From: Solibacteraceae bacterium
GTDB taxonomy: Bacteria; Acidobacteriota; Terriglobia; Bryobacterales; Bryobacteraceae
Assembly (NCBI GenBank): GCA_021324015.1
Contig: JAJPJX010000170.1
Span: 1-52,263, forward strand
Direction: 5' to 3'
DNA: 52,263 nucleotides
Part shown: piece after piece, positions 6,992 to 15,871 of the stretch
How positions within the stretch are numbered: the first letter of the stretch is position 1
How the letters are laid out: each line of letters starts with the position of its first letter
Made by a program: the position numbers and the translations under genes
Notes under the pieces: model-generated
What the model was told of the DNA's origin: nothing
The model's database searches: none
What the model saw: only the letters and a program-made list of their open reading frames with translations

Positions 6992-9270
6992 ATCTGATCG
7001 GCGAAAGGCGGAGGCGGCATATCGCGGGATGGGCCTTGTGGCTGGCGGCGCTGCTGCCGGGGGCTCCGGCGTGGGCGTCCGGCACCACGGCCTGGGAGAT
7101 GAACACTTACGCAGACTTTATCCGCGGCACCTTTCAGGGCGTCTCGCTCAGCCGGGACGGGCGTCTGACCCTTGCTCCGAAGGTGGACACCCTCTTTTCC
7201 TCTGACCAGCCCATCATCTGGAGCGTGGCCGAGGGCCCCGGCGGCGAATTGTACGTCGGCACTGGGCATCGCGGCCGCGTGTTCCGCGTGGACCCCTCCG
7301 GCCGCAGTTCCCTGTTTTGGACCGCTGAAGAGCCCGAGGTCTTCGCGCTGGCGCTCGACCGCAAGGGCGTGCTCTACGCCGCCACCTCCCCGGACGGTAA
7401 GGTCTACCGCATCGAAAACGGCCATGCCGCGGAGTACTTTGCTCCCAAGGCGCGATACATCTGGGCGCTGGCCGCCGCTCCCGACGGCGCCCTCTACGTG
7501 GGCACCGGAGACCAGGGGCGCATCTTTCGCGTCACCGGCCCCGGCCAGGGCGAACTCTACTACGACACCGGCCAGGCGCACATTACCGGCCTGGCCGTAG
7601 ACAACGAAGGCCGTTTGCTGGCCGGCACCGAGCCCAACGGCATCCTCTATCGCATTACGGCAAAAGACAAGGCCTTCGTGCTCTACGACGCCAACCTGCC
7701 GGAGATCCGCGCCATCGTCCCCGCCTCCGATGGCACGGTCTATGTCGCGGCGCTGGGCGGTTCGGTAGCCAAGCGGGTGCAAAGCACCCTGCAGACCTCC
7801 GGCGCCGCCGCGGCCGCCGTAACCGTCAGCGGGGGCAGTACTTCCATCACGGTGGATGCCCAGAACAACCGGCCGGGAGCAGAAATCAAGCCTTCACAGG
7901 AAGCGGCCAAACCGGCGGCTGCGGCGGCCACGCCGCAGATCACCACCCAGTTTTCGCCCGTCGTGGACCTCACCGGCGTGGAGAAATCCGCGGTCTACAA
8001 AATCAATCCCGACAACACCGTCGAAACTCTCTGGACTTCCAAGGAAGAGAACGTCTACGACCTTCTGGTGCTCCAAAAGCAGATTCTGTTCTCCACCGAC
8101 GGTAACGGCCGCATCTACGGGCTCTCGCCGGACCGCCGCGTGACTCTGGTGCTGCAAACCAACGAGGCGGAAGCCACCCGGCTGCTTCCCGCGGAACGTT
8201 CGGTGCTGGCGGCCACCGGAAACATGGGGCGCATCTATCGGCTGGACGAACACCCCGGCTCGATCGGCACCTACGAATCGCCGGTGCACGACGCCGGCAC
8301 GGCGGCCCGCTGGGGCAACTTGAGCTGGCGCGCCGACCTGCCTTCCAATACGAGCCTGCGGTTCCGCACCCGGTCCGGCAACTCCGCCAAACCGGACCGC
8401 ACCTGGAGCGACTGGTCCGAAGCTCTGGCCGATCCGGAGGGCTCGCGCATCACCAGTCCCAACGCCCGCTACATCCAGTGGAAGGGCGAGTTCGCGGGCC
8501 CCGGGGGAGTCACACCGGTGCTGAACAACGTGACTCTGGCCTACCTGCCGCAGAACTCTCCCCCGGTGGTGCGCAACATTTCCGTGGTCAGTCAGATGGG
8601 CGCCAGCACCGCCGCCAAGCCCGCGGCGCCCGCCCCCGCGGCGCCCTACACCGTGACCGTGACGGATACGGGCGATGCCACCACCGGCGCACCCGCAGGG
8701 ACTCCCACCCAGACCCTCTCCCGCGCTTCTGCCCAGCAGATCACCGTCTCCTGGCAGGCCGAGGACCCCGACGGCGACCGCCTGGTCTACGCCCTCTACT
8801 TCCGCGGCGACGATGAGCGCCAGTGGAAGCTGTTGAAAGGGAACCTGCACGAGAGTTCGTTCACCTTTGATGGCGACGTTCTGGCCGACGGAAAGTACTA
8901 TTTCCGGCTGGTTGCCTCCGACCGGGAGGTCAATCCGCCGCCCACCGCTCGCGATGCCGAACTGACCAGCGCCCCGGTCCTGGTGGACAACACCCCGCCG
9001 GTGGTCACCGTGGGCCCAGTACGGCACACCGGCGCCCACGCCGAGATCGAATTCGAGGCCGCCGACACGGTGTCCCAGTTGCGGCGATGCGAGTATTCCC
9101 TGGACGCGGCCGCCTGGGTGCCGCTCGAAGCCGCCGACGGCGTGATCGATTCCCATCGGGAGAAATTCGTCCTCGCGCTGGACAACCTCACCCCGGGCGA
9201 GCACCTGGTGGTTCTGCGTACCGTGGACAGCGCCGGCAACACCGGACTGGCCAAGGTCGTGCTCCATTAG
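6988..9270 (+). CDS. Secreted beta-propeller protein with fibronectin-like C-terminal part
   Basis: About 760 residues from the ATG that overlaps the previous stop (ATGA); a longer frame upstream exists but would run deep into the S55 gene. A signal peptide ends near AWASG. Residues of about 45-250 contain at least four propeller-blade repeats of the form GELYVGTG..GRVFRVD / GVLYAATSPDGKVYRIE. After a Thr/Ala/Pro-rich stretch come further blades and then two beta-sandwich-like segments (SWQAEDPDGDRLVYAL; NTPPVVTVGPV) typical of extracellular Ig or FN3 modules. No catalytic motif is seen. Being coupled to the S55-like gene, it may be a partner or substrate of that protein. Function unknown. 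Confidence 0.75.
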   Translation: MNLIGERRRRHIAGWALWLAALLPGAPAWASGTTAWEMNTYADFIRGTFQGVSLSRDGRLTLAPKVDTLFSSDQPIIWSVAEGPGGELYVGTGHRGRVFRVDPSGRSSLFWTAEEPEVFALALDRKGVLYAATSPDGKVYRIENGHAAEYFAPKARYIWALAAAPDGALYVGTGDQGRIFRVTGPGQGELYYDTGQAHITGLAVDNEGRLLAGTEPNGILYRITAKDKAFVLYDANLPEIRAIVPASDGTVYVAALGGSVAKRVQSTLQTSGAAAAAVTVSGGSTSITVDAQNNRPGAEIKPSQEAAKPAAAAATPQITTQFSPVVDLTGVEKSAVYKINPDNTVETLWTSKEENVYDLLVLQKQILFSTDGNGRIYGLSPDRRVTLVLQTNEAEATRLLPAERSVLAATGNMGRIYRLDEHPGSIGTYESPVHDAGTAARWGNLSWRADLPSNTSLRFRTRSGNSAKPDRTWSDWSEALADPEGSRITSPNARYIQWKGEFAGPGGVTPVLNNVTLAYLPQNSPPVVRNISVVSQMGASTAAKPAAPAPAAPYTVTVTDTGDATTGAPAGTPTQTLSRASAQQITVSWQAEDPDGDRLVYALYFRGDDERQWKLLKGNLHESSFTFDGDVLADGKYYFRLVASDREVNPPPTARDAELTSAPVLVDNTPPVVTVGPVRHTGAHAEIEFEAADTVSQLRRCEYSLDAAAWVPLEAADGVIDSHREKFVLALDNLTPGEHLVVLRTVDSAGNTGLAKVVLH

Positions 9271-9283
9271 CAGCGCGGGCTCG

Positions 9284-11650
9284 CTACTGCTCCTTCATCA
9301 TCTTCTGCAGCCGCTTCAACTGCGACGTCAGCTCGTCGGAGGCGTCCACCACCTGGTTGGTGTCGTAGATCACGCGCGGCGTCAGGAAGACCACCAGTTC
9401 CGTCCGTGATTTGTTTATACTCTTTGACCCAAACGCCATACCCACCACCGGAATGCGGTGCAAAAACGGCACTCCAGCCGAACTCAAGGTGTCGGACTCC
9501 TGGATGATGCCGCCGATGGCAATCGTGTCGCCGTCCTGGACCGTCACCTGGGTCTGCACCATGCGCTGGGAAAAGGAGGGCGATTGAATGCTGGAGGTGG
9601 TCGTGGGCTGCGGCGAGCTCACGTTCTGGTTGATCATCAGCGTCACGATGCCGCTGGAGTTGACCCGCGCCATGATGTTGAGGCCCACGCCCGTGCTCTG
9701 GTTGCTGACAGTGTTGGTGAACAGGGAGTTCCCCCCGAGTTGCACCCCGCCCGCCACGGCCTGGGAACTGAGTGTGGGCACCGATTCGCCCACCTGGATT
9801 TGCGCGGGAATGCTGTCGGTGGCCACCACCGTGGGCGCCGAGATCACCCGCGCGCGTGTGGTTTGCTCCTGCGCGGTCAGCAGCGCCAGCAGCTCGCGGC
9901 TGTGGCCCACGAGCATACCAGCCGAAAGCTGTAACACACCGCCCGCGGTGGTGCCCAACAACTGGCGGCTCAGGGGAACTCCCGTGGAACTGGAAGAACT
10001 CCCGCTGCCGCTGCCCGTGCCTCCCGACCCGCTGGCTCCGCTGCCGGCCAACGGCTGGCCAACCTTCTGCAAATACGCCTCCACGCCTCCCTGGAACGCT
10101 CCGGTGAGATCCACTTCATAGATCTTGGCCTCGATCAGCACCTGGCGCGGCGGCACGTCCAGTTGTTCGAGCAGGTTCTTGATCTGTTCCCAGTCCTGCG
10201 GCGTGCCCTGAACGAGCAGCGTGTTGTCAAACGGGTTGGGAATGACGTGTGGAATCCGGTCCGGGCTGATATAACCCGCTGGGGTGGGCTGCGACCCGAG
10301 ATACCGCCCGGTGAGGTCGGTGCCCGTGGGCGTTCCCGTCGCCTGCTGGGCGATCAGGCTTTGCGCATTGGCGCCCGGGCTGATGGCGAAGGGGGCTCCG
10401 TTGTACCCCGCGCCGTAGGCCGCCGGCCCCATGGCGCCATAGCCCATGCCATAGCCGCCGTAACCCATGCCGCCGTAACCCATGCCGCCGTAACCCATGC
10501 CGCCGTAACCCATGCCGCCGTAACCCATGCCGCCGTAGCCGCCCATGCCCGTCATGCCGGGATAGCCCATCCCCATGCCGTAGCCGCCCATGCCCATCCC
10601 CATCCCCATGCCCATCCCCATCCCCATCATGCCCAGCCCCATCATTCCCTGGCCGGTATACAGGCCCATGATGGCCATGGCGATAGTTTCGGCGCGGCCG
10701 TACTTCAACCGGTACACATAGTTATTCACCGCGCCCGCGGTGATCTTGACCGGGATATCCAGCTTCTTCAGCCACTTTTCGACTTCGGTGAAGATGCCCG
10801 GGTTGGGGGCTACCGCCACGATCGTGTTGATGCGGTCGATGGGGATGAATTTGACGGCCGCGTTCTTATCCGAAAGGGCGTAGGCCTTGAACACCGATTC
10901 CAGCTCCTTCACCAGGTCCGCGGGCCGGCCGTTGGCCACGTCGAACAGGCGTACGCGCTGGGAGGCGAACGTATCGCTATCGAACAGCGAGATCAGCTCC
11001 ATCGTGCGCCGCATGCTGCGGCTGTTATCCAGCAACAGGATCAGGTTGGCGGGATCGTAGGTGGCGATCTTGGCTCCCTCCCCCAGGAAGGGCTCCACCA
11101 GTTTGGCTACCTCCGGGGCGGTCGCGTATTTCAGAAAAATGAGGTTGAACAGGATGCGCTCATCGTCCGGGAAATCCTTGGCGTTCACGGTGGGGCGGAT
11201 CGGCAATTGACCCACGGCGTTCACTGGCACGATGCGGTACAGGTCTCCCACCTGCACGATGGCCGCGCCGTTGATGCGCAGAATGGTCTGCAACAAGGGC
11301 ATCAATTCGGTGGGCCGGACTTCGCCGTAGGTGTGGATGGTCACGCTGCCACCCTTGAAGCGCGGGTCGAGGACGTAATTGATCTTGAGACGTTTGGCGA
11401 GGATATCGATGAGTTCGGTCAGCGAGACGTTGTCGAGCAGGAAGCCGCCGGCCTCAGTCATGGTGGCGCGCGGGGCCGGCTTGGGGGCGGCGGGCTGTCC
11501 TGCCGCGGGCGGCTGTTGCTGGGCCGGCGCCTGCGCCGGTTGCTGCGGCGGGGGAGGAATGTACAGGACCGGCGGATTGGGCTGCGCGGAAACGAGCAGC
11601 GCCGCGGCCAGCAGCAGCGGGGCGGTTCGCATCCAGGAATACACCGGCAT
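9284..11650 (-). CDS. gspD: Type II secretion system secretin GspD
   Basis: 788 residues forming the outer-membrane channel of the T2SS. Signal peptide at residues 1-23, then a Pro/Gln/Ala-rich linker and N0/N1-type modules (LIDILAKRLKINYVLDPRFKGG; TLLRINGAA-like). Around residues 345-430 there is an extraordinary Gly/Met/Tyr-rich insert. After it come another N-domain (QVLIEAKIYEVDL) and the secretin barrel (ISAPTVVATDS, VPTLSS, MARVNSSGIVTLMINQ, HRIPVVGMAFGSKSINKSRTELVVFLTPRVI). It is the last gene of the gsp operon, starting two bases after the stop of the preceding gene. The insert is not known in classical GspD. An internal Met (MRTAPLL) is an alternative start. Confidence 0.93.
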   Translation of the reverse strand: MPVYSWMRTAPLLLAAALLVSAQPNPPVLYIPPPPQQPAQAPAQQQPPAAGQPAAPKPAPRATMTEAGGFLLDNVSLTELIDILAKRLKINYVLDPRFKGGSVTIHTYGEVRPTELMPLLQTILRINGAAIVQVGDLYRIVPVNAVGQLPIRPTVNAKDFPDDERILFNLIFLKYATAPEVAKLVEPFLGEGAKIATYDPANLILLLDNSRSMRRTMELISLFDSDTFASQRVRLFDVANGRPADLVKELESVFKAYALSDKNAAVKFIPIDRINTIVAVAPNPGIFTEVEKWLKKLDIPVKITAGAVNNYVYRLKYGRAETIAMAIMGLYTGQGMMGLGMMGMGMGMGMGMGMGGYGMGMGYPGMTGMGGYGGMGYGGMGYGGMGYGGMGYGGMGYGGYGMGYGAMGPAAYGAGYNGAPFAISPGANAQSLIAQQATGTPTGTDLTGRYLGSQPTPAGYISPDRIPHVIPNPFDNTLLVQGTPQDWEQIKNLLEQLDVPPRQVLIEAKIYEVDLTGAFQGGVEAYLQKVGQPLAGSGASGSGGTGSGSGSSSSSTGVPLSRQLLGTTAGGVLQLSAGMLVGHSRELLALLTAQEQTTRARVISAPTVVATDSIPAQIQVGESVPTLSSQAVAGGVQLGGNSLFTNTVSNQSTGVGLNIMARVNSSGIVTLMINQNVSSPQPTTTSSIQSPSFSQRMVQTQVTVQDGDTIAIGGIIQESDTLSSAGVPFLHRIPVVGMAFGSKSINKSRTELVVFLTPRVIYDTNQVVDASDELTSQLKRLQKMMKEQ
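10455..10529. repeat. Five perfect 15-bp tandem repeats inside gspD
   Basis: Unit ccgccgtaacccatg, five identical copies plus a degenerate sixth, encoding GGMGY repeats on the minus strand. Shorter cccatg/cccatc hexamers coding for Gly-Met follow to about 10640. Because the unit is a multiple of three, gain or loss of copies keeps the frame, so the length could vary between strains. Confidence 0.95.
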
Positions 11651-11652
11651 GC

Positions 11653-12108
11653 CTACTCCTGCCCTCCCTTTCCGCCCGCCGCGGACTTCTCGCGGGCACT
11701 ATCCCAGATCGCCTTCTCGGTGGCATCCAGATCGGTTTTCTTGCGCTGCCACTTGTACGGTCCGAAGGGCCCCGGCCGCGTGAAGCGGATGGTGTCTCCG
11801 TCTTCCACCGCCGTGGTCGCCTGTTCCTCCTCCTTGCGCTGCTTCTCGGCGGCCGGGTCCTTGGCGGCGGACTTGTCCTCAAACCGTGCCAGGCCGAACG
11901 GAGTCTCGCGGTAGATCCACTTCTTGCCCTGCAAGTCGGTGTAGCTGTAGGTGCCCGGAGCGGTCACTACCGCCCCGGTGGGCAGGGTCACCGCCGCGGG
12001 CGCCTTGGCCCCGGTGCGGGCCACCGGCTGCGCGGCTTTCTTGTCGGCCGGTTTGTCCGCGGCTGCCAGCAGGGCTATCGCCGCCAGGGAAAGGATGCAT
12101 ACCTTCAT
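11653..12108 (-). CDS. Small secreted protein of the gsp operon, unknown
   Basis: 151 residues with a clear signal peptide (MKVCILSLAAIALLAAA) followed by a Lys/Pro/Ala-rich linker and a middle segment GTYSYTDLQGKKWIYRETPFGLARFEDK. The C-terminal part is charged and likely helical. No family is recognised. It lies between the GspC-like gene and gspD, two bases before gspD, so it is co-transcribed and may be a periplasmic accessory or secretin-associated factor; that role is inferred from position only. Confidence 0.7.
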   Translation of the reverse strand: MKVCILSLAAIALLAAADKPADKKAAQPVARTGAKAPAAVTLPTGAVVTAPGTYSYTDLQGKKWIYRETPFGLARFEDKSAAKDPAAEKQRKEEEQATTAVEDGDTIRFTRPGPFGPYKWQRKKTDLDATEKAIWDSAREKSAAGGKGGQE

Positions 12109-12151
12109 TTCTGTTTCACTCCCTCTTGTCTCGACTGTGATGCAGACGCGT

Positions 12152-12886
12152 TTACTTTGCCGGCTCCCACCAGCACTGCTGGCCGAACATGCCGGGCTCC
12201 ACTACTTTCTTGAGGCCGTTGACCACCGTGCCGCCCGGAGACGTGTCTCCCGCCACGCAGGCGTGCAGCCCTCGGCCGATATCCACTCCCGGCTCCGCCT
12301 TGGCCGGAATCTGCGATGCGGCGGGCGGCGGGGGAGGAGGAGCGGCCGCGCTTTCGTTCGCCGTGCTCGCCGCAGCCGGCGCCGACGTGCCCGCTCCGCT
12401 GCGGTCCTCCAGTTCTTCCAGCCGCTTGCGGATCTGCTTGCCGTCCCACTCCAGCACGATCTCGTCGGAGTTCACCGCCACTAGCGTGAACTCTCCCACT
12501 TTCTCGCCGGGCCGAAAATCGCGGTGCGGCGAAGTCTTCTTCTCGCTCAGAATCACCGTGGGGCCGTCGCCCAGGTTCAACACGCCGTGGAAGACCGGCA
12601 GCGGCGGCATGGGCTTGGGCGGAGGTGCCTTGGTTTCCACCACCACGGTCGGATTGCGGTCCCGCGTGAACAGGTCTTTCTGCGCGATATCCAGGTAATC
12701 CGCCGGCCGCACAGGCGGCAGCGTTGCCAGCGGCGCCACCGCCGGAGGCGGCAGCGCCTTGACTGCCTTGTGCAGCGTGGCCTGCTCGCGGCGCTTCTCC
12801 ACCTGCCAGCTGCTACGCAGCTGCCAGATCCCCGCCGCGGCCAGAGCCACGAGCGCCAGATTCAGCAGAAGCAGTTTCCGCTTCAA
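12152..12886 (-). CDS. GspC/PilP-like inner-membrane linker protein
   Basis: 244 residues beginning at TTG, which overlaps the stop of gspM (TTGA). One N-terminal transmembrane helix (residues 4-20), a Pro/Ala-rich periplasmic linker, and a compact beta-rich domain (about residues 95-170: FHGVLNLGDGPTVILSEKK..., GEFTLVAVNSDEIVLEWDGKQIRKRL) that looks like the homology region of GspC or the PilP domain. A Pro-rich stretch and a conserved-looking CWWEP tail end the protein. GspC/PilP connects the secretin to the inner-membrane platform. The call rests on topology, domain appearance and place in the operon. Confidence 0.62.
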   Translation of the reverse strand: MKRKLLLLNLALVALAAAGIWQLRSSWQVEKRREQATLHKAVKALPPPAVAPLATLPPVRPADYLDIAQKDLFTRDRNPTVVVETKAPPPKPMPPLPVFHGVLNLGDGPTVILSEKKTSPHRDFRPGEKVGEFTLVAVNSDEIVLEWDGKQIRKRLEELEDRSGAGTSAPAAASTANESAAAPPPPPPAASQIPAKAEPGVDIGRGLHACVAGDTSPGGTVVNGLKKVVEPGMFGQQCWWEPAK

Positions 12887-13470
12887 AACGAGGCCGTTCC
12901 TTTCTTCTCGGGCACCAGCTTGCGCGGTACCACCCCGGCCAGCCGCAGCCGCACGGTGATCGTCTTGTCCTTCGGACTGGTGGAGCTCACCTGGACTTCG
13001 TTCGTGCCCACCAGCGTGGGCTCATTCGACAGCGCCGCGAGAAAATTCACCAGTTGCTCGATGGCGCAGGTGAACTGCAAGGTCACCGAGACCTCGCCGT
13101 AGTCGGCCGCCAGCGCCGCCGCGCGCAGTTCCTCCGCGCCGCGCACATCGATCCCGGAGGCCTTGCCCACCCGGCGCGCCGTTTCCAGCAGTTGCGCTTG
13201 CGCTTGCGCCACGGTCTCGGCCGCCAGCATCCCTTTCTCCCGGGCGGCCAGTTCGGCGGCCGATTGTTTCAGCACCTCTTCCTTCCCCGGCACCGAAGCC
13301 GCCAGTTGCCGCAGGCGGGCCAGACGCTTCTCCGCCATGGGAATGGAATCGTTAGCCGCCACCACGCCCGGCTCCCTGTCCGCGAACACGCCGAAGCGCA
13401 GCACCAGCACCGCCAGCACTCCCAACCCCAGCAGGATGCCCGTCCGCCTGTCTAACGTGCCGAGGTTCAC
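12883..13470 (-). CDS. gspM: GspM-like (subtype b) / PilO-type assembly platform protein
   Basis: 195 residues from a GTG start (13470) that overlaps the previous stop as GTGA. One transmembrane helix near residues 12-28 (ILLGLGVLAVLVL), a long Ala/Glu-rich coiled coil, and a ferredoxin-like C-terminal half (VSVTLQFTCAIEQLVNFLAALS...) as in T2SSM_b and PilO proteins. It would form the inner-membrane platform with the GspL-like protein encoded just before it. Family call moderate, operon context strong. Confidence 0.7.
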   Translation of the reverse strand: MNLGTLDRRTGILLGLGVLAVLVLRFGVFADREPGVVAANDSIPMAEKRLARLRQLAASVPGKEEVLKQSAAELAAREKGMLAAETVAQAQAQLLETARRVGKASGIDVRGAEELRAAALAADYGEVSVTLQFTCAIEQLVNFLAALSNEPTLVGTNEVQVSSTSPKDKTITVRLRLAGVVPRKLVPEKKGTASF

Positions 13471-14774
13471 TTGTGCGCCTCCCGCTGGGTACGGATGCGG
13501 AACATTTCCGCGTTCCCCACCTTGGAGATCACCGTGAACTCGGAGTTCTGGAAAAACGGCGAAGCGTCGATAGTCTTGATCAGCGAGGCGGCCTGCTCCG
13601 CCTCGCCTTGCAGGGTGGCGGAATCTCTGGTGAGATCCAGCCCGGTGGTCCAAATGGGCGGCGGCAGCAGGTGCGTCAACTCGTTCATGGCCTCGAGGTC
13701 CGCGCGCGTGTGCCCCCGGAACTCATCCAACATCCGCGCGCGGTTGCGCGTGCGGTCGATCTGCCGGTCCAGCGCAGCGGCTCTTTGCGCCTTGGGCTCG
13801 AGCGTGCGGATCTCGGCTTCCAGTTTCGCCAGGTAGCGCCGGTCTTCAAACGCGGAAAACGCCAGCGAGGCGAAGGCCACCACCAGCACCAGGCCCGCCA
13901 GCGCCGCCGTGGGAACAAACACCGCGCGCGATGCCGAAACACGCTGCTCCGGAGGCAGCAGGTTCGCGGCCGGCGCCAGCCAGGGACAAGCCCCGGCTAA
14001 CGCCGTCGCGTAGGGCAGCGCGTTGCGGGAAAGATCGTTATCGATGGGGTTGACCGCCGGGGCGGGCAGCAGGTTCTCCAGCCGCGCCGCCGGCTCTTCG
14101 GGCGGAAGGCGTAATTCCGCGGCCGCCAGGCCCAGGGCGCGGGCCGCCGGTAGTTCGAACTCAGCCGAAAACAGCGGGCGGTTGGGGCTTTCCCCGTAGA
14201 TCTCCACTCCGCCGGAGGCCGACCGGCAAACTGCCGCGAAGCCCTCCGCCGGAGGTTCGTCTGTCAGCCGGAGAGCGCCGTGCAGCACGCTCGCTGAAAA
14301 CGTCAGGGTGGCCACCGGGATGCCGGCTTCGGCAAACATCCCCGTGTATCGCTCGAACGCGTCGCGGCGTATGATGCCGATCAATACCTGCCCCTTGCCC
14401 AGCGGGCGCCAGCCGGACATCACCTCATCCTCGCCGTACGGATGCAGGCTGTCCATCTGAAACGAAATGGCCGAGCCCAGGTCCTTGGCGGCCACTCCCG
14501 GCAGCGCGAGTTGCCGCACGATGATTTCCGCCCGCGGCAGCAGCACTGTGGCGCTAAGGTGGCCGGCGCCCAACCTCTTCGCAAAAGCGCTGCATTCGGC
14601 GCCCCACTCGGCCGCCGGGCGCGTCCGAAAGTCGGCGATCACCGTCCTTCCCAGCACGCGGATTCCCGACGGGCGCACGCGCGCCACCACTACCTCGAGA
14701 TCCTTTTCCCCAATCTCGATCCCCACGCCGGTGCCGAAGGCCAGCAATTTTCGAAGGTTCACGGAACGCGGCAT
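13467..14774 (-). CDS. gspL: GspL-like protein, PilM actin-fold plus PilN-type part in one chain
   Basis: 435 residues from ATG 14774, five bases after the gspK stop. The N-terminal ~270 residues look like the cytoplasmic PilM/GspL actin-like domain (GTGVGIEIGEKDLEVVVARV; LPRAEIIVRQLALPG). A single transmembrane helix at about residues 280-300 (AALAGLVLVVAFASLAF) is followed by a coiled coil and a ferredoxin-like periplasmic domain (LTHLLPPPIWTTGLDL; SPFFQNSEFTVIS) as in PilN. So one polypeptide combines what pilus systems split into PilM and PilN, as GspL does. It links the ATPase GspE to the membrane platform. Confidence 0.75.
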   Translation of the reverse strand: MPRSVNLRKLLAFGTGVGIEIGEKDLEVVVARVRPSGIRVLGRTVIADFRTRPAAEWGAECSAFAKRLGAGHLSATVLLPRAEIIVRQLALPGVAAKDLGSAISFQMDSLHPYGEDEVMSGWRPLGKGQVLIGIIRRDAFERYTGMFAEAGIPVATLTFSASVLHGALRLTDEPPAEGFAAVCRSASGGVEIYGESPNRPLFSAEFELPAARALGLAAAELRLPPEEPAARLENLLPAPAVNPIDNDLSRNALPYATALAGACPWLAPAANLLPPEQRVSASRAVFVPTAALAGLVLVVAFASLAFSAFEDRRYLAKLEAEIRTLEPKAQRAAALDRQIDRTRNRARMLDEFRGHTRADLEAMNELTHLLPPPIWTTGLDLTRDSATLQGEAEQAASLIKTIDASPFFQNSEFTVISKVGNAEMFRIRTQREAHK

Positions 14775-14779
14775 GACGG

Positions 14780-15871
14780 TCAGATCGAAGGGGGCGCCGT
14801 GCTCCACAGCGAGTCGTACCACCGCAGAACGTGATATGGCGCGTCGCTGTTCTTGGGCTTCAGTTTCACCAGGGCTCCCACGGAACGCCGCAGATCCGAA
14901 AGCCGGCCGCCGGCCACCCGCAGCCGCGCTGTGGCCCGCAGCGTGAACATGGAATTGCCGCCCAGCATCAGACGGACGGCCCAAGGGGCGCCGCCCGCCT
15001 GGAAGGCGTTCAATTGCTGCTGGCTGATGGGCGACACCCGCCGCTCGGCGACCAGCATGGCCACCACGTCCGGCGGCACCTCTGCGGCCGCCAGCACCGC
15101 CGGATGGGCCGTGTTCACGTCGAAGCGGTCCGTCGCGCCATACACCGAGACGCAGTCCCGCAACCCGCCCACCGGAACCAGCCGGGTGTTCCCGTCCGGC
15201 CCCTGCGGCACTGCCTGGTATGTCCCATAAAATAAGCTTGGTGTCATGCCCTTGACCAGCAACAATTCCTCAATCTCTTCAAAAGACGCATGCCGCGCCC
15301 GAAAAGACGGATTGAGCGACAGATAATATGCGTCAAACGGCCCCACCTGAGCCGGCGAGCGCCAGTCGATAATGGCCGCTGCCAGTTCCTGCGCCGCGCC
15401 GGCCTCCACCCCCAGCGCCAGCAGCAGGCGCAGAAGCTGGTCGGGCCGGCAGGTGTTGATATTCAGCTTGGCCGTCTCCGGGATCACTTCCACTACCGCC
15501 TCCCCGGTGGGAAAGGAGAGTGGCAGGCGGGAGGTCCCCGGAGAAAACCTCCGCGCGTCCGGGAACATGGTCATCCACTGCATGTAGTTCAGGGTCCGTT
15601 GGATCGCCGCCGTGGCCAGGTAGTAGCTGCGCAATCCCTCGACCGAGGTGGCCGCGCGCTCGGTTTCGCCGCGCACGGTGTTGGCCAGCGAAAACGCGAT
15701 GGCAGCCAGCGCCGCGCTCAACCACATGACGGCCAGCAGTGCGCTGCCCCGCCGGGGACCACTCCCGCTGGCCGTGGCTCGGTTCCATTGCGACGATGCG
15801 AACGTCTCGGGTCTGCACCGGCCTACCGGGCCGCAACCGTTATGGAGCGGCCGTCCGCTGCTACTGGTCAT
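14780..15871 (-). CDS. gspK: GspK minor pseudopilin
   Basis: 363 residues. After an unusually long 40-residue leader comes the pseudopilin helix (GSALLAVMWLSAALAAIAFSLA), then the GspK body with its helix-hairpin-helix-like segments (KLNINTCRPDQLLRLLLALG; FDVNTAHPAVLAAAEVPPDVV). GspK lacks Glu+5 of the other pseudopilins and caps the pseudopilus tip with GspI and GspJ. It overlaps gspJ by 11 bases. No other start codon is available nearer the helix, so the long leader is either real or the start is non-canonical. Confidence 0.85.
   Translation of the reverse strand: MTSSSGRPLHNGCGPVGRCRPETFASSQWNRATASGSGPRRGSALLAVMWLSAALAAIAFSLANTVRGETERAATSVEGLRSYYLATAAIQRTLNYMQWMTMFPDARRFSPGTSRLPLSFPTGEAVVEVIPETAKLNINTCRPDQLLRLLLALGVEAGAAQELAAAIIDWRSPAQVGPFDAYYLSLNPSFRARHASFEEIEELLLVKGMTPSLFYGTYQAVPQGPDGNTRLVPVGGLRDCVSVYGATDRFDVNTAHPAVLAAAEVPPDVVAMLVAERRVSPISQQQLNAFQAGGAPWAVRLMLGGNSMFTLRATARLRVAGGRLSDLRRSVGALVKLKPKNSDAPYHVLRWYDSLWSTAPPSI

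Noticed and set aside
7894-9267. 457-codon frame opposite the propeller gene
   Set aside because: Gly/Val-rich antisense shadow of repeated blades.
10455-10640. Regular repeats considered as a CRISPR array
   Set aside because: Units are directly adjacent with no spacers and encode in-frame GGMGY repeats of GspD.
10163-11914. 583-codon open frame opposite gspD
   Set aside because: It mirrors a well-supported secretin gene; the His/Ala-rich translation is what antisense of G+C-rich coding sequence gives.
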